From the NCBI RefSeq assembly GCF_910592395.1, contig NC_088308.1, forward strand, positions 6,651,001 to 6,715,000: a DNA stretch of 64,000 bases, given 5' to 3'. Each line of letters starts with the position of its first letter. The first letter of the stretch is position 1. Under the pieces are notes generated by a model, which saw only the letters and a list, made by a program, of their open reading frames with translations, was not told where the DNA came from and searched no databases. The translations under genes were made by a program, and so were the position numbers. Positions 21,801 to 34,866 of the stretch are shown piece by piece. Source of the stretch: Lineus longissimus. Taxonomy: Eukaryota > Nemertea > Pilidiophora > Heteronemertea > Lineidae.

Positions 21801-22481
21801 GGGAGCTGTGCGGACTCATCGTTTCTTAGCACAGGACGAACTTAGTCTGGAAGTCATCATGCATACCGTGTTCTCTGTGGATCAGAGCAAAAAAAGAGTA
21901 AACAACAACCTAATCTGACCTGCTCATGACGTTGCAACACCAACTTTGCCCTGATTGTAGCTCGTTCATGGTAATTTTATCCTTGGCTGAGTTGGAGCTT
22001 ATAGAGCAAGTCCTAGTTTAAACCTGGCACTTGTGACCAGACCTGTAGTTTTGAATATCAAACCCGGTGTAACGACCGTTTCCGTTTCTCAGTGTTCCCC
22101 TGATTATTTGGGAACGCTAAAAGATAACTTGACTAGTCTTCTGTCTTTTCCCCCTATTGAAAAGCAATTGTATCTCTAACCGTCTATTCTGTTGGAACAC
22201 TGAAATATGGGAAACAACCACAAATGTTGCACCTGGTTCGATAGGTGGCAGGGATGTTACACCTGGCTAGGTGGCAGGGGCGTAACTCCACTTCAGCGCC
22301 TCCAGCTAAAATGGCGTGCATCTGCGTTATCTTGAATCCTGACTTGATATTCAAACCTGATATCATGACTAGACTTCCGGCAGGCGCTTGATAATTTGAT
22401 ATCGATGCTCTGACTGCGGCATCTTGCATCCTGGATGCCATAAATTTTACTTATTCATTATTTTAAAAAGATTATCTCGGA
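18871..22481. other. Intergenic region upstream of the cyclase receptor
   Basis: It separates the cyclase receptor start from the 3' end of the tetraspan gene. It should contain the receptor's promoter and the tetraspan gene's 3' UTR, but I see no TATA box or polyadenylation site I can defend. ORFs here are short and resemble nothing I know. A partial direct repeat lies near 22225-22290 (CCTGG...AGGTGGCAGGG twice). Confidence 0.6.
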
Positions 22482-22735
22482 TCACACCCGGCCAAGCTGC
22501 AGGGGTTGATTGGCTTCCGCGACTTCTTCTTCAACGCCGTGTTCCGACTTCTTTTTTCTTCCATATGCCAGAAAGACCACGCCAGCTGCTAAGTAAGCTA
22601 TGAACGCTAACCAGGCAAAGACAAATGAAAACCCGTAGGTAAGGTTTGATCCTTTTGGTATTCTTGAAGGAAGTTTAGCAGCAGCATAAGTCATTGACGA
22701 CATCAGTACTTCTATGCATACAAGGACACAGAGAG
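22482..22735 (-). CDS. Tetraspan gene exon 3 with stop
   Basis: Acceptor TTTTACAG, completes segment 3, then segment 4 and a charged cytoplasmic tail ending LQLGRV before the stop. Confidence 0.88.
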
Positions 22736-25700
22736 CTGTAAAATAAAAAAGAGGTTATATTTTATTAAAACCATTTATGATACAGGAGTAGTAGGTCCTA
22801 CATGATTTTAAAAGTGATCCTGGCAAGTCTGAAGTGGAGCCCGTTTCGATTGAAAACAGGAAAGGCATCTGACTTGTCGGACTATCAATCTTGAAGCCCT
22901 GCTTTATCCATTAGTTTCAATTCCTTTATCGTGCTTCAAAGTGCTTTGAGAGTGTGAATGCGCTTACAGTAGGAAAGTGTATGATTGGATGTGCTTTGTT
23001 AAATGGGACGACAGTAAAATGGATTTGAGTCTATTCTACTTACCAGACATAAAAAAGATGAACGATGTTAATCGTTTAAACATATAACGTACTTCCCGCA
23101 TGCTATAGAAGGCAAAGAAGATTCCCATTACCATCAATACCAGTCCTATAATGGCAAAGGCAGAGCAGGTCCTTCGGTAATCTAGAAAGAAGATTTTTTT
23201 TGAGAGGTATTATCACGCCAGTGATGCTGATACGGGAGCTGCGAGCCGACAAGCAACAACATGTATTTTTATCATAAATATTTGTTTGGGCGAACTATTA
23301 AAGGTTACGAAACGTGGCTACTAACAAATGTTGCTTTTAACACCTGGAAATACCCAAGTTCACTTAACGTTAGGTGTTTCGTTTCAATTTTCCAAGAATG
23401 TGATTATGAAAATTGGCTATTCTGCAACGCTTATTACTAAGTATTAGATAAGTTAACCTTCACCGGCGTTTAACCATTTACATCAGTACTAAACGTGTTA
23501 TCAGAATCATACTGATGACCAGTCTATCAAGTTATCTTCTGATATGTCTATTCTAACGGCAAACCCCGGTAAGCTATAAACACACCGGTGTTGTACATTG
23601 ACTACATAAGACTTTGTACAGGAAAGCACAACTTTGCTAGCAACATCATGGCAATCTGGGTTAGTGGACAGATGAACACAGTATATATAGCAAAACTTCA
23701 CACTCTAGGAGGTAAAAAAGCGACTCCGAAAGATCGAATTTAGTGATTTTGTCGTATGTCAAATTTTGATACGTTTAATTAACCAACGCTCGACTCTATT
23801 TTTTCCAGACTTCTGGTAAAAGTGGGGTATTGGCTCCACCAGTCCGAAATCTCTCAATTCATGCCTCTGCTCGGCCTGGGGTTTAACCCGGGTCTGGACC
23901 CTGAGTTATGGAGAGATTTACGGCCTGGACGCCAGTTACGTGTGGACTAGTTAAATAAAAAATGATCGAAACTTAAAGGCCATAACTCCAGGTATTTTGC
24001 CATTTTCTGCTGTGAGACGATTTCAAAAGTGTACCTAACACTTTATACAATACAGAAAACCCAATGCAATTAGCTCCATCCATTTTGAAGATATAGCCAT
24101 TTATGTGTTTGACAACTTGATTACCTAATCAGGCTAGCAACTGGCTTGTTAGAGCCAGGCGGCGGGTTCAGCAAAAGTTGTGATGTAGATCAGGCTATTG
24201 CCCTACTTGGGAGGACAAATATCAATGAATGCTCTTAAAATTGATAGATGAAGTCTGTTAGTCTGTATTTCTAATTCTAACCTTCGATATACCCTATAAT
24301 AAGGTAAGGTAATACAGACAAATTTATACCATTATAGTAAGAAATCAAACATCAGTCTGATCTATGTCAGTAAACTTGCCGCCTGACTTTACTTAGAAAC
24401 CTAACCAAGGCTGTTACATAACATGTAAACAAAACAGTTAATCTTGCTTTATCTCTGGACTGGGTGCTTCAATTTTGATCAAACTTGATTTAATGCGGAG
24501 CTTTAAGTCTACTCTTTGAGGATCTGTACATGTCATGCAATCATAAAAGCAGGAGTTATGGCCTTTAATGAATAAAACGGTTTTAGAACCACTAGGGATC
24601 TAAACAGCTATAAGAGCCCACGTTTTCATCATTTGATACATTTTCACAACCAATATAGAACACCACATGCAGACTGCCTCCGAGATCTATATGTACAACA
24701 TGCACGAACAGAAGGACTCCAATCAAGTAATTCCTACTCTATAGTTTTTTTGCACTTACCGAATCGATGAAAACACCATTATTATATGATAGAAATGTTT
24801 TTCAAATGAAGGATTGATTAGATTGAGTGAATACTTAAGCTGGTTAAGCCGACAGTATCAGCCAGCGCTCAGGAATAAGGATAAAAATGGTGATCGTTTT
24901 TCATTCTTTCCACCTTAAGAACGTGATGAGGGATGGCGATTTGAAGAGAAAAAGGTTCTGCAACGCAATGTGCGAAAACCACTGCTTGAGGTTTTTGGTG
25001 CCACATCAATGCGATCGTTGAAGGCATCATGTCGCCTGCCAGCCCACCTCTTTGGCAGGGTTATTTCTGAATTCAGATAATGAAGAAATGAATAACTGCT
25101 TATAAAATGACCAAAGCGGACATGCTTTATGTCATTAGAAAACATAATCAGAAGTGCAACCGAAAATATGATAATGAAACAATAATTTTAACCTGTACCT
25201 GCAAATTTGGTGATTTAACTTGGAATATAGAAAGAAAGACAACATGATACGGGTTGGATGATAGACTAACCATATTTCATGAGGTCTGATTTGTCCGGAA
25301 CATCTGATCATAAGCTCTTCATCGTCATAGTTAGTTACCGCGTTCAAGTTTCAAGTAACCATGACGGCTCATCGGACATTAAACGATCGACGCAAAAAGA
25401 ATCTAGCTACACTTTTCAGGCCTCAGTCCACCGCAGAAGGGCGTATATACGGGCGTCGATGAAAGGACATCCACGTATCAAAGCACATCCATGGCATAAC
25501 TGAGCTGACGCAAACATCGACATGTTTTGCACTAATCTTTTTTTTTTACCATGATATCGCATTTTTGAAAGTCCTTTTTATCAGGCACTGTTGATAGCCT
25601 GAACATTTTATGTACGAGTGCAATGCACCTGCCTGGTGAAAAAAGACAAGTGGATGCACATCAACGCTCAAAACTACATGTATTTTTGCATTCTTAGCAT

Positions 25701-28700
25701 CATGATACTGATGTCATCTCGTGGAAAAAGATGTTGTGTTGGCGCTACTTCCATCTGCTTTAATCGTTAGCAGTAATGTTAGCGTCCGAACGCTTATATT
25801 GTAATCAAATGAAATTTACTGAAGGAGATAACGCTGTCATTTGTATCTAACGCTGACTGAGCAACTGGTCCAAGTTCTCTGGACCACATTTAATAGGCCT
25901 ACGCATGCGTCATTTTGCGGTGGACCATTACCTGCTTATTGCACAATAGAAAACGAGTTAGCAAGAAGAAACAAATGCTAGCAACGTGCACTAACCTAGT
26001 ATACCTCTCCTACCTAGATATCCAGAGTCAACTTCCGGATGATTGCTCAGGTTGTGGTTGGTGGGAAACATGTCCAGAGACTCGCAGTACCGAACTGAAA
26101 CGAAGACAAATACATTAATCTTTATGATTTGATCGTATGTTTCGTTGATCTTTAACCAATTGTATCTAGAGTTTAACTAAGCGGCAGATATACCTTTGAG
26201 TGGATGGCTCAGTATGATAGTGAAATTAAATCAACCACGCGACATATTATCCTCCGGTAAATATGAAACCTAGACTGCATGAATATTGAACCTAGCTACT
26301 ATGCGCCACACAAAAGATGACATATACATGTAGATTTTATTTTGACTAGATTCCATAATATCAAAATAAAATTTTCAAGCTTGACCAAATACGGCTGAGA
26401 TCAAAATGTTTTTGGTTTCCACTTTGTCCGGTTTCCTGGTTTACGTATTGTGTCAAGTATTAGGTCAAACAAACCGGACACAAGATATTTTGATATGAGC
26501 CACGTGTGGCAGAAGTCTGTTATATTTTTTTGAGTTCAAGTTCAATTAAAGTAAGTAATCGTTTTCGTGTCACCTTATATCATGGTTGTTAAGGCGTTGG
26601 TGATGCGTGGAATTTTTATCGATTGCAGAGAAGAAAAATAGACTTTCGCTTTTCAGATATAATGTTAATAGTCGCCTGCAGCGAGGTTGTCATGTATCCG
26701 TGCGATGACTGGGACAGCCGATTTCTTTCATTCTCAAGGTTTATGACGCACCTTCAGTGAATCTTAGACTGGCGATAGATCGCCGAGTTGCAAAGTTGCA
26801 TATACGATTGCAATAGTGTGTGCAATGAAATCCATTTCACAGCGCTGTTACGCTATATGCATGGCTTCATAGAGCGGCTATAATATGCATTATATGCGAT
26901 TGCAAACAGTTTTGATGACAAGGCGGAAACAATGATTTTAGCAACATGTATGAGATGTCGTTTTTTTAAAGGCAATGTGCATTAGTTTAGAATTTATAAT
27001 TTGAAACTGCATTCAACACCTTTTTTATTACCTGCAAGTAAATACATATTGAAAGCAAATGTCAAGTTGGCTATTTCGATATACACCGGGTGAATATTGA
27101 TGGGTCAATTTTCATACCGTTGGCGTGCCTTGTACATATTTGAATTTTGGCAATTTTATTTCTAATTTTTGGCCAGACAATAACAATCTACACGAATGAC
27201 AAGTGCATTTAAAGTCTGGATGCAAAGTCGGCCGGTGCAGAAGTAGAAATGTCCCCCTGTAAAAGTGTCCGGTCCTATTCTATTCTGACGGTTTTATAAA
27301 AGCCATGGCCGTCAATAGCTCAGATTCTAAAGTGCAAAATAGACTCCTTTGTTCCCTGGACATTCTATCCAGGGACATTTCAAATATCTATACCAGGTCG
27401 ATGCACGGATTCTGATGCATCACGTAAAGGAAAGTAATTTCCAGCTCGGGAGGCAGGCAAGAAGTGCGTTATGTTACATTCGTACATATAGGCTATCCAT
27501 TAGTGCTAAAAGGATACTTTTTGCTATAGAAATGATCAAGGCTGACGTGACTATAATGATGGATTATCCTTCTGATGTCAGTAGCAACTATATGATGAGA
27601 AAAAAGTGCCCTTGAGATACATGTATGTCTTTAGGAAATGTGTTTTCCTTCTTCTGTTGGGTCGCAGCAGGCGACACAAATGTTTATAGACATGTATACA
27701 TTGTACACACAATGATCTCTAGTCTACGTCGGATTTACTTTGCTTGGCTCCACAGTAATGTGACAAGATATTTAAGAGGATATCTTATTCAAAATTTATT
27801 AATCACATCCACTAGAACCAAGATCCTGCGTGTCGATAGAATTCGAAAACGTATACCATTTTACAAGTATGCGAAAACTCAAAGGCTTTCTTTGCTGCGT
27901 GCAACGTGGCAAAACTTGATTATTCCTTCAATATAATAAAGCACCCTGCAAACGAGTGATTTATAATCGCACGCGACAAAAACTCCTCGTTGGTGTCGTA
28001 TTACCAAGTTCACCCGCAAACCAGTGACCTTTTGCTGCACATGGCAGTTACATGTATAATCGCAAGTCGCAATGATGTTTGCGCGACGCTTGAACGGAAG
28101 CGACGAGACAAATGTTGCTCGAAGGTACATGTAGAAGTCATTCTTTGCCATTACATGTTACCATGGGAATTTGTCATTATCTTACAGGGCATTATGGCTT
28201 TCCTCAATCAACAATTGTATAAGCTTCATAAAGGATTTCAGAACCTCGCCTCACAATCTTATTTTCTTCTCAGTCAGGCCTATAATTATGATATTTACAG
28301 GCGGTGATTAGATGCATTACAACAAACGCAAACTCCCGAACTGACAATTATCATTATTTTCGTGCTGAGGTGTGGCCTTATTATGACTTCGGCCGAGTGG
28401 AATTATGACTAGTTCTTTCTGGGAGTAGAAATTGAAATACTGGTCGTCATTACTGCAATGATTTCGAATAAGTCTCTCTGGGAGACCATTATACTAAGTC
28501 ACTAATGATAAATCGATTGCAATAACGGATACTAAGGCTACCATTCTCGGGAACAAGGGGCGACGCAGGTGTGGCATTTCCGCAGTGACCTCTCAAGGGA
28601 TTTTGATCGCCCCGGCAAAGCTATTTTTAGTATAATGGAAAGTGTCACTGCCCGCAACAGATCAAAACGAACCGCGCCGTACTAATACCTCGAGCAGTTT

Positions 28701-31700
28701 CCAAATCACATAACCTTCCCAATCATGATGGCGTATCCGTGCGGCTTTGGTAGATTCTGATATCAATATCATATCTGATATTAGAATTTTCAAACACGTG
28801 TTTCATTTTCAGGCTATATAGCGAATACCGATGCTTTATCAACAGTTGTATCAGGTTGACATGAAAACCGTGCTATTCGGGTGATGACGGCGATCGACTG
28901 CCTCAGATGATGCATAACCCCTGAAGTAAAAGTGGAAAACAATTCCCAGCGACCTGCGCCGTATTGCCATGAATGCATGACGATTGAGACGAGAGAGCGG
29001 CATGCTGCAATGGCTACGTCGCAGCGGAGGTATCAGCAAGAAAACTTCTACGCCCGCTCGGTGAAACACAAACTTGAATGTAGCCTTCACTTCTGCTAAT
29101 TAAACAGATACCATTACAAATACGTTCTCAGTTAACAAGTATGGTTGCTTGAACTCGGAACCGAGATCTAAAATGCCAGTTACTACCAGCTCGGATGAAC
29201 GTTATATACCTGAAGTACATTCTTGGTATCTTTAGAGTCGATGGAACATCCGCTATAAATGTTCTTACACTACAGCTGCCGTGAAATAAAAGTTTGTGGG
29301 CAAACACAATATGCAACCCGTCGATGTTCTCCCGTAAAATAGAAAAACCCTAAAAAGTTTTTGAGATTCTGAGAAACCTCAATGCATTTTTCATTCTGCT
29401 TATTTATGATATATTTTTGAAACAACTGTCAAAATGCTGGAAGAGTTCGTTGAAAATTCATATATGCATCGTAGATATACGTTAAAATGGGAATGTTGAT
29501 TACCAAGCGATAGAGTATTTTAGAGTTGCATGTATATTCGTTTGAATAATGATTAGAGAGCTGAGCAGACGACTGAAACGTTATCATATTAGCTCCATAC
29601 AACCTTTTAAAAGTCATTTACTGGCGTTTCAGTTATTCTAGCATATTATATCTTTAGCCTCATGTTTCACCGTGCATGTTTCGACCTCCTGAAGATTGAG
29701 ATTTTGCCTGATAAGGCTAAAAATCTTTTACCAGGTTCTTAAAGTTGAAGGTTTAAGTATTTCATAACTATGAAACGAATTTGCAACATGTCAATCTTAA
29801 CAGGCTCTCACGATTCAGCTGAAATCAAACTGTTCTTTTCTTTTGTTGCTCGCTTCTTTCCAACTAACACGGTTCTGAAGAAAGGCATTGTATATCAATA
29901 ATGCACAGGCACCTGCGCAGCAACGACATCGCCAACCCAAGAATGCAAATCAATATTACAAAACGATGCCGCGGAGGCAGTGATGCACCTGCCTCTGGCT
30001 GGAGCATTCGAGCAAGGGAGAATCTCGAAAAAGGGTTGTCACCTAAAACGACGATGTCTTCGTTCTCCTCCCCCTCTATTGAATGTTAAGAAAAAGCTGT
30101 ATTCTTGGATTCATTCATCTACATTGTATTTCCATCGGTTTCTACAGGTTAATAGACGGAGAAGTCATCAGAAGAGCAGGAACAGCAGGTCTGGTCACCC
30201 ATAAGAAGCTGCCAATGATGAGCATGATATCGGGGAAGCACTGTTAAACTTTTTTTTAAATTATGGGGACCGTTCTTGCAAAAATACGATGATGCCTCAA
30301 TAGAGCGGTTTCGAAATTTCATCGAGTTACGAATTACGAATTGTTATCTATCCTAGAAAGTGACGACACGATAATCGTTTCTTTCTGAGCTGATTAACGC
30401 CTGTTACTCTTAGAAGGGTCCCTTGAAATGCATCTGAAATAGATTTGTGTTTGTTGAAAGCGCATGATTTATGAACAATCGAATTACAAAGATGAGGCTC
30501 CCTACTGTAAAGAAGTTCAGTTAAGTGGAGCATCCAGAGATACCTACAGGCCCACCTGAAGATCACTTTTAAACTCTTGCTGTTCAGGGTCAATTCTGCT
30601 ATTCTAAAGGTAACAGAAGGTGCAGTAAAGCCACCAGTTGAATAGGTGAACATATACAATATAGCATCAATATCATATTCACTTAGTTATCTCCTTCGCC
30701 ATTTTTCAAATGCTTCTTGTCGTTCGGCTTTAGCATGGGAACGTTCAGAAACATATTGTACTGCTGTTTTACAAAGCATCTCGTTATCTTTGTACAGGTT
30801 ATCTGACCTTGCATTGTGGCAAGAAATGTATTTTAGCATTGGCTTGTCAGATGAGGCAGAAAATAAACGTTTGAGCCTATGCAGCGCGTTCTTTTGAGTA
30901 CCATTGTTACCGTCTGCTCGTTTCTATACGTGTAGAGTCAACATCAGATATTTGTTCCACGCATAATGCTCCTGATGCAATCTATCTCGAAAACCCTCTT
31001 TCCGGACAGGCAACCCCCGTTAGGGAATTTGTTCTATTGCCTTAACACCTCTACGGGGAATTTATCAAACCATAGCAATTAATGATAAAGTAACATGTGA
31101 TAGAATGATTGTATGTAGAAAATAAATCAGTTCCTCACTGATGAAACATTATGAAATTATCACGAAAATTATCGATTTGGGCTTCCTCGCATCAGGTGGG
31201 AAGTTATGAATTCTCCTTCGGCATGTTTACAATTGAAACACTTTGAAAATCGCTTAGTGACCATGGCTACTAAAAGAGACAAGTCGGTCACCTTTGAGCG
31301 GATGGAGCTGGCACCAGCGTGATTAGGGCGACGATGAACTGAGTACGTTGATCAATGGGCACTTACCTACAACGTTATAACCGTTTTAGCGGCCAGTACA
31401 GTCATGGTATGGAAAACCAACAAGTAGTAGGCTATAAAATGTAAGTTCTTATATAGCGCGTTGTACTGTAGGCAAGCCTACACCAGTCTCAAAAAGCGTG
31501 AAAGATTTATTTCCCAACCAGAAACTTTACTGTGGTAATCGATAATCAAAGAACGCTCTTTCACTTTGCCACCGGGCTTTCAAGTACAGATACAAGATAA
31601 AATGGTGCGATCATAGCACTAAACCAACTACAGCCCTACAGTGTAGAAAACAGTTGGCAACACATTTATACATGTCTAATAGGCTATAACTGTGCCGGGA

Positions 31701-34319
31701 CTATAAGTTTACCAACCTCCCTTACGCCGCCTCTGGCGCTAGCAATCTTAGCTAGTTAAGGCAATCTTCAGATAGATAACAAAGTGCAACAGAAGTACCT
31801 CCTCGAACTTATCGGACATGTCAGAATGAGGAGATAATCTCCCTGTCTCCCAGGTTTTTGTATCGACTCATACCACGCCAGTGGAAGCACGCCGGGGTCA
31901 GAGCCTTGCTTGATGGCAATTTTTACAGAGCGCTTTTTCGCTAACCAGGGCCTGAACCAAACTTTACAACAATTGCCACTATTGGTCTTCACAGAGGCAC
32001 CTACCAAAAAGGCGGTAGACGTACCGCCTCTAAAGAATGCGAACATGCCATATAAATATACTATTTGTAGGAGTTGCATCATCAACCAACACGCAGAGCC
32101 TAACCGTTCCTCCGATTTCTCTATAGTGTTATCATCCGCTGCCAGTAAGAATATATAGTAACCGTTGCTTCTTTCGCATATCCTTTTGCAACCTGTGACT
32201 TTAACGAGCTTCATTATAAACATTTATAAACGTCGATGAGATAAACGCCATTAAAAGTACGGCAAGCCAGTTACTGGTAAGAAATAGACTTCTAAACGGT
32301 TTATGTGTATCACAAATTGTACGTGTATATAGTTTCTTTCGTCCGGATTATGACTACGCTATGTTATAACTGAATTACCTGGGTAAAAGCTAGGGCAGAT
32401 AGATAGATCTACATAGTTAGCATGACCCCCGCAAAATTTACCTATAGACATGATGTAGTGTTTTCTATAGGAAAGATCTTCTGGTGATATGCAATAACAA
32501 TTACTTGAGAAGATACATTCCCCACAGACATAACTTAATTTTCCCTAGCACTGGGGGCCCAATCACTATCACCTTCTCCTTACCGGCTCTGAAGAGAGGG
32601 GTGTTACGAAAGGAAATCAGTCAAGAAATGGTGATAGAAATGGAGATCTTTGAACAGCCCTGCCAGTATCCTTTGGCGGGATGCATTTAACTTCAGATTC
32701 ATCTGCCTTAATGTTCTGGTGGGTGAATTGCATCGTGTCGCGTCAACTGGCCATGCGAGTTGTCGTTTGATAGTTTGGCCAGATTGATTGAAAGAAAGCT
32801 ATAAGTACTTACCAAGTAGTCCAATAAGGAATTTGCCCAACACGAATTTTTATTCTGGTATGTAAGATGTTTCAAGCAACATTTTAACCCCTTGGAACAA
32901 AAAAGCCAAAACAAAACTTTAATCAATGTCATTGGGAGTACCATTGGGGTGGATAGCTTCAAGTTCCCCAGGTTCCACGTTCCGGGATCTGATGTCCCTG
33001 ACCTGTCTGGTTCAGTCTGAAAAACCTTTTCAGCATACTTTTTATACATTTAGATCTCTAACCCAAACCAACTGTCATGCTTTTAACCAATCAAACTTGA
33101 TGATAGATGAGAGTGTAGCCTCTGTATGTAACCAAGGCCCAACATCCCCTTTCAACAGCTGCAGATATTTCTTTAAAAAAACACAGATTTCTGTTATCTT
33201 GTGGGAACATGGAATCCATGGGACAGAGGAAAAATTCTGTAATGACTTGATTTGTATTACCCTATCATGTCACGGTAACATCATAACCTTACATAAAAGA
33301 ATTAAGTAGCTGGCGTTGACAAATATCACTAAACAATAGACGCAATAACAAGGCTAAGTGACATCCACTGGTAATTCAGAATATCGACAAACAATTATTG
33401 GCAATTATTTGTTCAGTAATTAGCGCTGACATCACTGGTGATTTTCATCGATCACGGTGTATAGCATGCCTCCGGTCTGAGGCACACAATGAGTTGTATG
33501 GAATTTCGCAGTCATGCTTTTTCCTGCAGGATTCTCAGGCTTTTTCCTGCAGGTTTCTGGCATGCAATTGGTTATGGCTTTCCTGGTATGTTTGCAGTAT
33601 CTTTCTTTTGTCGACAGATATGTTTGCAACTACAGGTGTTTGCGATATCTAGTAAACAAACCTTTGTGGGGTTTTCCTTTCATTTATGATTGTATTGGTC
33701 GATGTACATATGCGAAGGTGACACTTGATACAATAAACTGACCTTGGCGTGGTACTACTATACCTTTGCTGATAGCAATGGTAATGCCATACAATGGTTT
33801 ATTCCATACAATGTATCGATGATACCACAGAGATGAAAGTTTCGTACACAGTCATGTATTTTATTGTAATTCAACAACGGGTACAACAAACTCATATAAA
33901 CATTAATCGGATCATGCAAGATGATACATAATGCCAATATATCTACCACTGCATTATCTACACAATGTACAACGCTAAAAATTATAGGTAGTTCACATGA
34001 ACCGTCATAGCTATTATAGTATTTATGTCAAAAATGTCAAGCAATAAATGCGAACATCCTTTGATGTGGTATGCTTACGTATTTTGCCGCCGGATTCCGT
34101 CAGATTCTTAACCTCCGTCCGACATAATCGCCATAGACCTGAATTAGCACCGATGAGATATTGTTTGGTAACATTCCTGTAGAAGCCGCTGGGTACCTTT
34201 AACACCATCCAATAGTCCGTAGCAACAGAAATTAACATTAACAAAAAAGCGAACCCGGAAGCCCCAGCTGCTCCTGAGAGCACCCGTTTCTCCATCACTT
34301 TCCCCGAAATCGCCATCAT
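22482..34319 (-). CDS. Claudin/PMP22/CACNG-superfamily four-transmembrane protein
   Basis: Exons 34079-34319, 23044-23181 and 22482-22735, with phases 1 and 1 in agreement, giving 210 residues from the start at 34319. Other starts in frame are 34295 (MEKRVL) and 34496. Segment 1 is FAFLLMLISVATDYW. The first loop carries the superfamily signature W...NSGLWRLC plus a later Cys (YRRTC) and NVT/NLT glycosylation sites. Segment 2 is FAIIGLVLMVMGIFFAFY, segment 3 SFIFFMSALCVLVCIEVLM and segment 4 FSFVFAWLAFIAYLAAGVVF. The tail is charged (GRKKKSEHGVEEE) and ends LQLGRV. GLWR.C and the loop layout recall CACNG/stargazin-type subunits as much as claudins, so it could act as a channel or receptor auxiliary subunit or in cell junctions. 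The exact subfamily is not settled. Confidence 0.85.
23044..23181 (-). CDS. Tetraspan gene exon 2
   Basis: Begins with YRRTC after acceptor TTTCTAG, spans segment 2 and the start of segment 3, and ends at donor GTAAGT. Phase 1 at both ends. Confidence 0.88.
23977..24564. mobile_element. 588-bp TTAA-flanked element with inverted repeats (piggyBac-like, non-autonomous)
   Basis: Ends AGGCCATAACTCC (left) and GGAGTTATGGCCT (right) are perfect 13-bp inverted repeats, each directly bounded by TTAA (23973-23976 and 24565-24568), the piggyBac target-site duplication. No transposase inside. Confidence 0.82.
26334..26372. repeat. 12-bp perfect hairpin
   Basis: ATTTTATTTTGA (26334-26345) pairs with TCAAAATAAAAT (26361-26372) across a 15-base loop. 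Confidence 0.8.
26393..26501. mobile_element. 109-bp fold-back repeat
   Basis: Outer ends GGCTGAGATCAAAAT and, complemented, GGCTCATATCAAAAT match. Inside them TTGTCCGGTTT and AAACCGGACACAA also pair. The size and ends suggest a miniature inverted-repeat element. Confidence 0.55.
34079..34319 (-). CDS. Tetraspan gene exon 1
   Basis: Covers membrane segment 1 and the W-GLW-C loop. Donor GTAAGC (34073-34078). The open frame extends upstream to 34496, but that part is low in recognisable content, so the start is uncertain. Confidence 0.85.
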
Positions 34320-34826
34320 TGCATCGACTGCCTCTGTTGCAGTGTCGTCTGCTGTTGCTATATTGTTGCTCAAATGCGCATGTGCGCCAATTGATGTGTT
34401 ATTGTTGAAGTCGAAGATGCGTGTTAATGCAAAAGTAAAAGCAAATTCTATTACCTGTAGTATAAAAGACCTACATGTATACCTTGACCTGCTCATCTAT
34501 GCCATTATATAAATTCTGTAGATAGGCATCGAGATATTAAGCAAATATAATTCGGACAATGATTTCTCAGAGGCAGTGCTTCGCTAACATAATCATGGGG
34601 GCACCTCCGCTACAGATGTTTTACTCATGACGATCCGGTGCATGTGACAAGCCTTAGTCCGCGGTATCTTATTACATATCCCTATTTCCACCACAATCTT
34701 TAATTCTGCAAAAGAAAATTATAATTTTAAATAATTTTGTAAGCTGATTATAAACAAAAAAGACAGAATAATTCGTGTTTAATAGGCACTTCAGAGCTGG
34801 GCACAGTATACCAAGGCGATAGTTAT

Positions 34827-34866
34827 GAATTTAGTAATTTAGTAATTTAGTATTTAATTTAGTATT
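34827..34866. repeat. AATTTAGTA microsatellite-like repeat
   Basis: AATTTAGT recurs four times with small spacing changes. Confidence 0.75.

Larger units (their letters stand above)
23182..34078 (-). other. Intron 1 of the tetraspan gene (10.9 kb)
   Basis: Exons 1 and 2 join in phase across it. Apart from the TTAA-flanked element (23977-24564), two small hairpins (26334-26372, 26393-26501) and a possible repeat tail near 31430-31500, I see no gene. The longest ORF (31768-32223, minus, 151 residues) is not recognisable except for VWFRPWLAKKRS, which faintly recalls the start of Harbinger transposases. Confidence 0.6.

Noticed and set aside
25135-25347. Possible extra exon of the tetraspan gene on the minus strand
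   Set aside because: Exons 1 and 2 already join in phase and the peptide shows no family signal; no proper acceptor.
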